Positions 1-5,532 of a stretch of DNA of 5,532 bases are shown piece by piece. Made by a program: the position numbers and the translations under genes. The number at the start of each line of letters is the position of its first letter. The stretch's first letter is position 1. The notes below the pieces were generated by a model, which searched no databases, was not told where the DNA came from, and was given only the letters and a program-made list of their open reading frames with translations. Where the stretch lies: contig JACCSM010000107.1 of assembly GCA_013698525.1 (NCBI GenBank), forward strand, positions 1 through 5,532, written 5' to 3'. Source of the stretch: Rubrobacteraceae bacterium. GTDB taxonomy: Bacteria; Actinomycetota; Rubrobacteria; Rubrobacterales; Rubrobacteraceae.

Positions 1-1962
1 CGTATCGTCCTGGTCGCGATACTTCTGCGCCAGGGCAAGCAGGCGCTCGGTAGAGTCGGGGCGGCGGTTCAGGACAACGTCCTCTACGGCCTCGCGCAGG
101 TCCTCATCGATCTCGTTGTAGACGGCGAGCTGGCCCGCGTTGACTATGCCCATCGTCAGGCCAGCCTTTACGGCGTGGTAGAGGAAGACCGCGTGGATGG
201 CCTCCCGCACAGGGTTGTTGCCCCTGAACGAGAACGAGACGTTCGAGATGCCGCCTGAGGTCTTGGTGTGGGGGAGTGCCTGCGAGATCTCACGCACCGC
301 CTCGATAAAGTCAACACCATAGTTGTCGTGCTCCTCGATGCCGGTGGCGATGGCGAAGACGTTGGGGTCGAAGATGATGTCCTCGGGCGGCAAACCGACC
401 CCTTCCGTGAGGACGCGGTAGGCGCGTTTGCATATCTCGACCTTCCTGTCTTTCGAGTCGGCCTGGCCTTGCTCGTCGAAGGCCATTACGACCACCGCTG
501 CACCGTACCGTTTCAGGATTCGCGCCTGCCTGACGAACTCTTCCTCGCCCTCCTTCAGGCTTATAGAGTTGACCACAGCCTTGCCCTGTACGTGTTTCAA
601 GCCGGCCTCGATGATCGACCACCTGGACGAGTCGATCATGACGGGCACCCGCGAGATGTCAGGTTCTGAGGCGACGAGGTCGAGGAAACGGACCATCGCC
701 TCCTCGCCTTCGAGCATCCCCTCGTCCATGTTGACGTCTATGATCTGGGCGCCGTTCTCGACCTGCTGGCGCGCCACGTCAAGGGCCGTCTCGTAATCCT
801 CGTTCAGTATGAGGTCCTTGAATCGCGCAGAACCAGTGACGTTGGTTCGCTCGCCGACGTTCACGAACAAGGAGTCGGGCCCGATGTTGCACGGTTCGAG
901 CCCCGAGAGCCTGAGCTTCTTCGGGATCTCAGGTATCTCGCGCGGCGGGTGGCCAGAGACGGCTTCGGCTATGGCCATTATGTGATCCGGCGTCGTCCCG
1001 CAGCAGCCGCCGACGATGTTCAGCCAGCCTGCTTCGGCCCACTCCAGGATCTCTGCCGCCATCATCTCGGGCGTCTCTTCGTACTCGCCGAACTCGTTGG
1101 GCAGGCCTGCGTTCGGGTAGGCGCTAACGGGAACGTCCGAGATCCTGGCGAGCTCCTCGACGTACTGCCTAAGCTCCTTCGACCCGAGCGCGCAGTTCAG
1201 CCCCACGCTTATGGGGTTCGCGTGGCGCACGGAGTTCCAGAAAGCCTCGGTCACCTGCCCCGAGAGCGTGCGCCCGCTCGCGTCGGTGATCGTGCCCGAG
1301 ATCATTATGGGAACGTCGATGCCCTCATCCTCTAGGTAAGATGTGATCCCGAAGATGGCAGCCCTGGCGTTCAACGTGTCGAAGATGGTCTCGACGAGGA
1401 GCAGGTCCACCCCGCCATCGACGAGCCCCCGCGCGGCTTCTGCGTACGACCCGGCGAGCTCGTCGAAGGTGATGTTCCTGAAGCCCGGGTTGTTGACGTC
1501 CGGCGAGAGCGAGGCCGTGCGGTTCGTCGGTCCGAGGGCGCCCGCCACAAAGCGTGGCCTCTCTGGCGTCTTCTCCGTGTAGGCGTCTGCGGCCTCGCGT
1601 GCCAAGCGGCCCGCCTCGTAGTTCAGTTCGTAGGCTAGATCCTCCAACAAGTAATCCGCCTGGGCGATAGAGGTCGAGCTGAAGGTGTTCGTCTCGATGA
1701 TGTCCGAGCCTGCGTCCATCGCTGCCTCGTGGATGTCACCGATCATCCCTGGCTGGGTGATCGAGAGCAGGTCGTTGTTGCCCTCGAGCTCCCCCGGATG
1801 ATCGGCGAAGCGTTCCCCCCTATAGTCCTTCTCCGAGAGGCCGTAGGATTGGATCATGGTCCCCATCGCGCAATCGAGCAGCACGATGCGTTGCTCCAAG
1901 AGCGCCCTGAAACGGATTAACCTGGCCTGCCTCTCTTCGTTCTTCGTGTGTTGGAGAACCAT
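1..1962 (-). CDS. metH: Cobalamin-dependent methionine synthase MetH, N-terminal 654 residues (3' end outside window)
   Basis: Transfers a methyl group from 5-methyltetrahydrofolate through cobalamin to homocysteine, giving methionine and THF in the cytoplasm. The minus-strand frame is open from ATG at 1962 to the window edge with no stop. Seen: an N-terminal homocysteine-binding module with [15 protein letters not shown] (28-42), [15 protein letters not shown] (90-104), and the zinc-ligand pattern Cys257 (GLNCALG) plus Cys320-Cys321 (GGCCGTTP). The pterin-binding module follows, with [11 protein letters not shown] (368-378), DVNMDEGML (409-417), FDPN (531-534) and [20 protein letters not shown] (569-588). 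[15 protein letters not shown] (631-645) begins the cap of the B12 module. The family is about 1,200 residues, so the B12-binding and AdoMet-activation domains lie outside. The start fits the E. coli MetH N-terminus, and AGGATAGGAG precedes it. It lies 32 nt after the methyltransferase/reductase gene, so it is probably co-transcribed under the SAM riboswitch. Residue 31 is Cys where Gly is usual. Identification is very secure. Confidence 0.97.
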   Translation of the reverse strand, partial: MVLQHTKNEERQARLIRFRALLEQRIVLLDCAMGTMIQSYGLSEKDYRGERFADHPGELEGNNDLLSITQPGMIGDIHEAAMDAGSDIIETNTFSSTSIAQADYLLEDLAYELNYEAGRLAREAADAYTEKTPERPRFVAGALGPTNRTASLSPDVNNPGFRNITFDELAGSYAEAARGLVDGGVDLLLVETIFDTLNARAAIFGITSYLEDEGIDVPIMISGTITDASGRTLSGQVTEAFWNSVRHANPISVGLNCALGSKELRQYVEELARISDVPVSAYPNAGLPNEFGEYEETPEMMAAEILEWAEAGWLNIVGGCCGTTPDHIMAIAEAVSGHPPREIPEIPKKLRLSGLEPCNIGPDSLFVNVGERTNVTGSARFKDLILNEDYETALDVARQQVENGAQIIDVNMDEGMLEGEEAMVRFLDLVASEPDISRVPVMIDSSRWSIIEAGLKHVQGKAVVNSISLKEGEEEFVRQARILKRYGAAVVVMAFDEQGQADSKDRKVEICKRAYRVLTEGVGLPPEDIIFDPNVFAIATGIEEHDNYGVDFIEAVREISQALPHTKTSGGISNVSFSFRGNNPVREAIHAVFLYHAVKAGLTMGIVNAGQLAVYNEIDEDLREAVEDVVLNRRPDSTERLLALAQKYRDQDDT

Positions 1963-1965
1963 CGA

Positions 1966-1975
1966 CTCCTATCCT
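1966..1975 (-). promoter_or_regulatory. Ribosome-binding site of metH
   Basis: The minus strand reads AGGATAGGAG, then TCG, then the ATG at 1962. Two Shine-Dalgarno-like cores are visible: AGGA at 9 nt and AGGAG at only 3 nt from the start codon. Either could serve, with AGGA having the more usual spacing. The site lies inside the 32-nt gap after the upstream stop codon. No promoter or terminator is seen in that gap, which supports co-transcription. Confidence 0.6.
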
Positions 1976-1994
1976 GTGGGTACAGTCAAGCTTT

Positions 1995-3851
1995 TCATCG
2001 TCTCCCCGCGGGCAGGCTGATGGCCTCGAGCACATCCCCTGCGAGGTCTGGGGCGCTTGCCGGCGGCATTATGTACGCGCCGCCGATCAAGGGCCGCGCC
2101 GCGACGAGAAGTCTCTGGGCGACCTCGACGCCGTACTTAGGGGCGTCTTCTGGGGAGAGGGCTGCGAGCTTCTCGCGGACGTGCTTCGGTATATTTATAC
2201 CTGGGACCTCGTGGTGGAGGAACTCCGCCTGCCTGGCGCTGCGTAGGGGCATGAGGCCGAGCAGGATGCAGACCCCATCGTCACCGACACGCTCGAGGGC
2301 GTTCTCGAGGGCCCCGATCTCGAAGACGGGCTGAGTCCAGAAGGCGTGGGCCCCGGCCTCGACCTTGCGCCGCAGCTTCTCTACCTCCTCGTCCAGATCT
2401 TCTGCCGTAGGGTTGAACGACGCCCCAACGAGGAACCCCGGCGGCTCGCCTATGGGGTTGCCTGCGAGGTCCTCCCCCCGGTTCATCCTGGAGAGGATGT
2501 GGACGAGGCCGACCGAGTCGGTGTCGAAGACCGAGGTCGCTTCCGGGTAGTCCCCGATCTGGGCCGGGTCGCCCGTCACGGCCAGGATGTTCTTTACTCC
2601 CAGGGCCGCCGCCCCGAGCAGATCAGCCTGCAACCCGATAATGTTCCTGTCGCGGCATGAGATGTGGGCGACGACCTCGATGCCTGCTTCATCCTGTACG
2701 ATCCTGGCCGCAGCCACAGGATGCATCCTTAGCCTCGCCCGCGCCCCGTCGGAGATGTCTATCGCGTGGACGCCACGCTCCTTCAAGCGCCGCGCCGCCT
2801 CGACGACCTGCTCGATGGCGTTACCGCGCGGCAGGTCGACCTCGACCGTCACGGCGAAGCCGGTACGCAACCGCTCCGCGAACTCCGAAACGGGCTCTGC
2901 TAAGACATACGCCTGCCCGGGCTGCTCCACCATGACCGCCCGGCGGCGTGCTCCTGTGCCTTCGACCCTGAAATCCCGCAGCGCTTCGGAGAGCGCCTTC
3001 ACGTGGGCCGGGGTGGTCCCGCAGCAGCCGCCTACGAGACGCGCCCCTGCTTCGGCGAGCTTGACGCCGTACTCGGCGAAGTGGTCGACGTCCTTGCTGA
3101 AGCGGATTTGGCCGCGGACGAGCTGGGGGAGGCCGGGGTTGGGGAAGGCCGCGACGGGGCCTGCTGCGTCTGCCATTTGACCGATGATCTCCACCATCCT
3201 TTGCGGACCGACGGTACAGTTCGCCCCTGTCAGGTCGGCTCCCCAGGAGGAGATCTCGCGCGCCGCCCGCCCCGGCAGCCCTTCTGCGAGCGTCTCACCG
3301 TCTTCGACGAAGGTCTTGTACGCCAGGACCGGCGCACCAAGAGCCCCGACCGCCTCGTAAGCGAGCCGTAGCTCGACGAGGTCGGTGAAGGTCTCGAGAA
3401 GTATCGCATCGGCCCCGCCTTCGAGGAGCGCTTCGGCCTGCTCCAGAAAGACGGATTTCGCCCGCTCCGGACTGACGGGACCTACGGGGGCGAGCGGACG
3501 CCCGAGCGGACCGATGGCCCCGAGGACGAGCGCCCTGTCACCTGTTCCTGCGGCGGCACGGGCCGCCTTGCGGGCCAGGCTGGCGCCCTCGGCGTTTACT
3601 TCGCGGACCCTCTCTTCGAGGTCGTGGGTCTCGAGCTTGAAACGGTTGGCGGCGAAAGTATTGGTCTCTATCACGTCCGCGCCAGCCCTCAGGTACTCCA
3701 CGTGGATGTCGTTGACCATGCCAGGGTGGGAGAGGTTCGCGCGGGCGTAGGGGTGGCCGAAGCCTACGCCGCGTTCGCCAAGCAGCGTGCCCACGGCGCC
3801 GTCCCCTATTAGGACCCGCGTCGCGAGCAACTCTCTCAAGTTCGGACTCAA
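1995..3851 (-). CDS. Bifunctional homocysteine S-methyltransferase / 5,10-methylenetetrahydrofolate reductase (YitJ-like fusion)
   Basis: A two-domain cytoplasmic enzyme of one-carbon and methionine metabolism, 618 residues from the TTG start chosen here (B. subtilis YitJ is about 610). Residues 1 to about 290 are a homocysteine S-methyltransferase domain: VLIGDGAVGTLLGERG (13-28), ETNTFAANRFKLE (62-74), and zinc-type cysteines Cys212 (GANCTVGP) and Cys276-Cys277 (GGCCGTTP). Residues about 325-600 are a MetF-type TIM barrel: VEVDLPRG (336-343, with the conserved Glu337), HISCRDRN (396-403), LAVTGDPAQIGDYPEA (423-438) and FWTQPVFE (504-511). The MetF half reduces 5,10-methylene-THF to 5-methyl-THF, the substrate of the downstream MetH. 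The methyl donor of the N-terminal half cannot be read from sequence. Start choice: a longer form begins at ATG 3869 but has no clear Shine-Dalgarno, whereas TTG 3851 has GGAGAGAGG 7 nt upstream, and that site is the strand masked by the riboswitch hairpin. The stop is TGA at 1995-1997. Confidence 0.95.
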   Translation of the reverse strand: MSPNLRELLATRVLIGDGAVGTLLGERGVGFGHPYARANLSHPGMVNDIHVEYLRAGADVIETNTFAANRFKLETHDLEERVREVNAEGASLARKAARAAAGTGDRALVLGAIGPLGRPLAPVGPVSPERAKSVFLEQAEALLEGGADAILLETFTDLVELRLAYEAVGALGAPVLAYKTFVEDGETLAEGLPGRAAREISSWGADLTGANCTVGPQRMVEIIGQMADAAGPVAAFPNPGLPQLVRGQIRFSKDVDHFAEYGVKLAEAGARLVGGCCGTTPAHVKALSEALRDFRVEGTGARRRAVMVEQPGQAYVLAEPVSEFAERLRTGFAVTVEVDLPRGNAIEQVVEAARRLKERGVHAIDISDGARARLRMHPVAAARIVQDEAGIEVVAHISCRDRNIIGLQADLLGAAALGVKNILAVTGDPAQIGDYPEATSVFDTDSVGLVHILSRMNRGEDLAGNPIGEPPGFLVGASFNPTAEDLDEEVEKLRRKVEAGAHAFWTQPVFEIGALENALERVGDDGVCILLGLMPLRSARQAEFLHHEVPGINIPKHVREKLAALSPEDAPKYGVEVAQRLLVAARPLIGGAYIMPPASAPDLAGDVLEAISLPAGRR

Positions 3852-3858
3852 GATAAGA

Positions 3859-3900
3859 CCTCTCTCCATTTTCGTTACCCATTCGCGCGGAGGAGAGAGG
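3859..3900 (-). promoter_or_regulatory. Riboswitch expression platform: Shine-Dalgarno-sequestering hairpin
   Basis: On the minus strand CCTCTCTCC (3900-3892) is a perfect 9-base complement of GGAGAGAGG (3867-3859), with a 24-nt loop. GGAGAGAGG is the best Shine-Dalgarno in the leader, 7 nt before the TTG at 3851. The stem would also bury the final G of the alternative ATG at 3869. TCTTATC follows the stem rather than a T-run, so it does not look like an intrinsic terminator. I infer control of translation initiation: hairpin formed means the gene is off. In the SAM-free state the CCTCTCTCC strand can pair instead with sequence overlapping the 3' strand of P1 (see findings). Confidence 0.75.
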
Positions 3901-3918
3901 CTGCGACTACTCTTTCAC

Positions 3919-4027
3919 CTCATCTGCCGGAGTCTGCTCCGCGGGAGTTGGCACCCACCACGAGACGCTCACGCCTCGCCGGTTGCCGCGGCTTCTCAGG
4001 GCCCGTCCCTCCGCCGCTCTCGATGAG
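3919..4027 (-). promoter_or_regulatory. SAM-I (S-box) riboswitch aptamer
   Basis: This is the leader RNA of the methionine genes, expected to bind S-adenosylmethionine. The S-box consensus elements occur in order on the minus strand. P1 is CTCATC (4027-4022) with GATGAG (3924-3919). P2 is GCGGC (4017-4013) with GCCGC (3992-3988), enclosing a GGAGGGA...GGGCCCTGA kink-turn and loop element. The invariant GGCAACC (3987-3981) pairs with GGTGCC (3955-3950) at the base of P3. P3 is capped by GAGGCG-TGAG-CGTCTC (3977-3962). The conserved CCAACTCC (3951-3944) follows, and P4 is CGGAG-CAGA-CTCCG (3941-3928). The aptamer is about 109 nt, normal for the class. It lies directly upstream of methionine/folate genes, the usual context. 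The assignment is by motif recognition, not a covariance-model score, but the number of ordered matches makes chance very unlikely. Confidence 0.96.
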
Positions 4028-4028
4028 C

Positions 4029-4052
4029 GTCATGGCCCCTTGGGGCCGTGAC
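4029..4052 (-). repeat. 24-nt inverted repeat / hairpin between promoter and aptamer
   Basis: The minus strand reads GTCA-C-GGCCCC-AA-GGGGCC-A-TGAC: two arms of 11 nt that are complementary except for one C/A mismatch. It starts at the base predicted as +1 from the promoter just upstream, and ends one nucleotide before P1 of the aptamer. It could be a stabilising 5'-end stem-loop of the leader RNA, a DNA operator for a dimeric regulator overlapping +1, or a 3'-end structure of the crtI-crtB transcript. There is no T-run after it on either strand, so intrinsic termination is weakly supported. The repeat is certain; its role is not. Confidence 0.65.
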
Positions 4053-4058
4053 CCAACA

Positions 4059-4087
4059 ATTACAGCACGATAGCCCCGGGAATTCAA
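4059..4087 (-). promoter_or_regulatory. Sigma-A-like promoter for the SAM-regulated methionine operon
   Basis: On the minus strand TTGAAT (4087-4082; 4 of 6 against TTGACA) and TGTAAT (4064-4059; 5 of 6 against TATAAT) are separated by exactly 17 nt. The predicted start of transcription is about position 4052, giving a leader of about 200 nt before the TTG start and placing the whole aptamer inside the RNA. The -35 box lies 13 nt past the crtB stop codon, so the methionine genes can be transcribed independently of the carotenoid genes. It is a local AT-rich patch in otherwise GC-rich sequence, and no transcript evidence is available. Confidence 0.65.
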
Positions 4088-4099
4088 TCCGGAACGCGT

Positions 4100-5044
4100 C
4101 TATCCGGTCGGGCTGGTACGCCTGTAGCGGATGCGGTCAGCTATCTCGCCGGGGTCGCTGGCTGCGCACCTGGCCGCGACAAGGAGTTTCGCGGGGCGCG
4201 AGACCTGCGCCCTGCGCGAGAAGACGTCGTATCGCTGGGCCTCGATGCGGTCGAGGATCGCCGCGTACAGCTCGCGCGCCACGACCACGGGGAAACGCCT
4301 CCCCCTCGGGATGTAGCCCATCCCCTCATCGGCTACCTTGTAAAGCCCCCGCGCCCTCTCTATCTCGAAGCGCATCAGTGCGACAAACCGCTCGTCGACG
4401 ACACCAAGAGCGAGATCCCGCTCCGTATACCCGAAGCGCGCCAGATCCTCCAGCGGCAAATAAATCCGCCCGCGCCGCCAGTCCTCCCCGACGTCGCGCA
4501 GGAAGTTGGAGAGCTGCATGGCGACGCCGAGCGCCTCGGCGTGGACGTCGGCCTTCCCTTCTGCCACCCCTACGACCCTGCACATCATAAGGCCGACGAC
4601 GGCGGCGCTCCCGTAGGTGTATACCTCGAGGTCCGCGTATGTCTGGTAGCGGAAGACGCGAGTATCCATCTTCATGCTCTCCATAAAGGCGGTTATGGTC
4701 CCAGGGTCGATGTCGCAGGCGCGCACCGTGTCTGCGTAGGCGCGCAGAACCGGGTTGGGTACCTCCTCACCCGAGACGGCCGCCATCGTCTCGGCCTCGA
4801 ACTCCTCCAGGACGGAGAGCTGGGCGTCGAGGGGCAGGTCGTGTGGGTGGTCCACGATCTCGTCGGCGTAGCGCATGAAGGCGTAGAGGGCGTGAACGCG
4901 CGGCCTGACCTCGGCAGGGAACAGCCTGGTCGAGAAGTAGTAGGTCCTGCTGTGCGCCTTCTGTACCCTGCGGCACAGGTCGTAGCTCTCGGCGAGCGAG
5001 AGCCCGCCGTCGAGTTTCTTGCCGCCAGCGGGGTCGAGCTTCAA
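4100..5044 (-). CDS. crtB: Phytoene synthase (15-cis-phytoene synthase, squalene/phytoene synthase family)
   Basis: Condenses two geranylgeranyl diphosphates head to head, via prephytoene diphosphate, to phytoene, the first committed carotenoid step. The 314-residue length is typical. Seen: SLAESYDLCRRVQKAHSRTYYF (16-37; cf. the usual N-terminal helix), ALYAFMRYADEIVDH (52-66) with the first Asp-rich motif DEIVD (61-65), MDTRVFRYQTYADLEVYTYG (126-145), GSAAVVGLMM (145-154), and QLSNFLRDVGEDWRRGRIYLP (177-197) carrying the second Mg2+-binding motif DVGED (184-188). All catalytic aspartates are present. The frame stays open far upstream, but that stretch is an out-of-frame reading of the crtI 3' end. 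The only plausible start before the first conserved helix is TTG at 5044, preceded by GGAGG. It overlaps the crtI stop as TTGA, implying translational coupling. The stop is TAG at 4100-4102, and the next leader's promoter follows at once. Confidence 0.95.
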   Translation of the reverse strand: MKLDPAGGKKLDGGLSLAESYDLCRRVQKAHSRTYYFSTRLFPAEVRPRVHALYAFMRYADEIVDHPHDLPLDAQLSVLEEFEAETMAAVSGEEVPNPVLRAYADTVRACDIDPGTITAFMESMKMDTRVFRYQTYADLEVYTYGSAAVVGLMMCRVVGVAEGKADVHAEALGVAMQLSNFLRDVGEDWRRGRIYLPLEDLARFGYTERDLALGVVDERFVALMRFEIERARGLYKVADEGMGYIPRGRRFPVVVARELYAAILDRIEAQRYDVFSRRAQVSRPAKLLVAARCAASDPGEIADRIRYRRTSPTG

Positions 5045-5532
5045 GAGCCTCCGACCTCGCGCCCTATACGGTCGGCCACAAGCCTGGCCCCTATGGTAAC
5101 GAGCGGTACCCCGGTACCTGGCCTCGTGCTCGCGCCAACGAAATACATCCCCTGCACGGCCTTCGACACCATCGGAGGTCGGAAGTATCCCACTTGGAAG
5201 ATGCCGTGCCCGATACCGAACGCAGCCCCCTGCTCCAGGTTGTACTCGTCTCGCCAGTCGAGCGGTGTCCTTACCTTCTCGTAGACGACGCGACTCCGGT
5301 CGAGCCCGCACCGCCGCTCTAGCAGGCCGTAGACCTTCTCCCTGAAAGCGTCCCCGTCGCGGTTCCAATCCACGTTCGGCCCGAGGTGCGGCACGGGGAC
5401 GAGAACGAACAGGCTTTCCATCCCGTCAGGGGCCATGCGCGGCGCTGTCTTCGAGGGGACGACGGCGTAGAACGAGGGGTCTTCTGGTAGTGCGTGATCC
5501 CTGAAGATGGCCTCGAAGTTCTCCCTGTAGCG
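5041..5532 (-). CDS. crtI: CrtI-type phytoene desaturase, C-terminal 163 residues (5' end outside window)
   Basis: An FAD-dependent carotenoid desaturase acting on phytoene made by the adjacent crtB product, usually membrane-associated. The frame is open from the right edge to TGA at 5041-5043. The visible part holds the family's C-terminal signature: EYNLEQGAAFGIGHGIFQ (96-113 of the fragment), GYFRPP (115-120), then GMYFVGASTRPGTGVP (128-143) and LVTIGARLVADRI (144-156), the flavin-contacting C-terminal segment. Full-length family members are about 490-520 residues, so roughly 330 N-terminal residues, including the dinucleotide-binding GxGxxG, are missing. The ATG at 5436 is internal, because the 32 codons upstream (SFYAVVPSKTAPR and so on) continue the protein. 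The fragment cannot show whether it makes lycopene, neurosporene or another product, and a sister activity such as CrtD-type desaturation or a ketolase is not excluded. The crtB neighbour favours phytoene desaturase. Confidence 0.9.
   Translation of the reverse strand, partial: RYRENFEAIFRDHALPEDPSFYAVVPSKTAPRMAPDGMESLFVLVPVPHLGPNVDWNRDGDAFREKVYGLLERRCGLDRSRVVYEKVRTPLDWRDEYNLEQGAAFGIGHGIFQVGYFRPPMVSKAVQGMYFVGASTRPGTGVPLVTIGARLVADRIGREVGGS
5048..5052 (-). promoter_or_regulatory. Shine-Dalgarno for the crtB TTG start, inside the crtI 3' end
   Basis: GGAGG on the minus strand (encoding the last glycines of CrtI) lies 3 nt before TTG at 5044. The core is a strong match but the spacing is short. 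No ATG or GTG is available nearby in frame, so this site supports TTG as the start. The overlap with the crtI stop suggests that ribosomes finishing crtI re-initiate here. Confidence 0.5.

Noticed and set aside
268..796. Overlapping plus-strand and minus-strand frames of 103-133 codons
   Set aside because: They fall inside the metH pterin-binding region, where the metH frame carries all the conserved motifs.
2587..3180. 197-codon plus-strand open frame
   Set aside because: It is antisense to the conserved homocysteine methyltransferase/reductase gene. Its Ser/Arg/Ala-rich composition is typical of a shadow frame.
3538..3882. 114-codon minus-strand frame from ATG at 3882
   Set aside because: It is out of frame with the methyltransferase domain, has no Shine-Dalgarno, and begins inside the loop of the sequestering hairpin. 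A regulatory upstream ORF is not supported, since it runs deep into the gene rather than ending in the leader.
3859..3900. Intrinsic transcription terminator in the riboswitch leader
   Set aside because: The stem is perfect but the loop is 24 nt and the following bases are TCTTATC, not a T-run. Masking of the ribosome-binding site explains it better.
3787..4026. 79-codon plus-strand frame across the leader
   Set aside because: It runs antisense through the SAM aptamer, with no ribosome-binding site or recognisable product.
4541..5284. 247-codon plus-strand open frame
   Set aside because: It lies antisense to crtB and the crtI end, whose catalytic motifs are intact. The translation shows no recognisable domain, and long antisense frames are expected in GC-rich coding DNA.
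5045..5368. N-terminal extension of the crtB frame back to an ATG at 5368
   Set aside because: The extra codons are an out-of-frame reading of the crtI C-terminus, rich in Arg and Gly with no family similarity. CrtB homologues start near the SLAESY segment.

Overview
The window is high-GC bacterial DNA in which every supported gene lies on the minus strand. Gene order, codon style (C/G-ending codons with frequent AGG for Arg) and gene content fit a pigmented, high-GC actinobacterium-like organism. A Rubrobacter-type lineage is a guess; nothing in the sequence proves a genus.

Read in the direction of transcription (right to left), there are two modules. The carotenoid module comes first: the C-terminal third of a CrtI-type phytoene desaturase (5041-5532, its 5' end beyond the window), overlapped by 4 nt by crtB phytoene synthase (4100-5044, TTG start). 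CrtB makes phytoene from two geranylgeranyl diphosphates and CrtI desaturates it. The TTGA overlap implies one transcript and coupled translation.

The methionine module follows. Just after the crtB stop are a sigma-A-like promoter (4059-4087), a 24-nt inverted repeat at the predicted transcript 5' end (4029-4052), and a SAM-I (S-box) riboswitch aptamer (3919-4027). A 9-bp perfect hairpin then pairs with the ribosome-binding site of the next gene (3859-3900). This leader controls a bifunctional homocysteine S-methyltransferase / 5,10-methylenetetrahydrofolate reductase (1995-3851; a 6-codon longer ATG form starting at 3869 is possible). After a 32-nt gap comes metH, cobalamin-dependent methionine synthase, of which the first 654 codons are present (1-1962). 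The reductase makes 5-methyl-THF, MetH uses it to methylate homocysteine, and SAM made from the methionine would shut the leader off. This is a closed feedback loop.

The most informative part is the 248-nt interval between crtB and the reductase gene. It appears to hold a complete SAM-responsive switch whose geometry indicates control of translation rather than termination, and which argues for moving the start of the downstream gene. The protein families are all known. I see no mobile element, CRISPR array, tRNA or rRNA, and no credible plus-strand gene.
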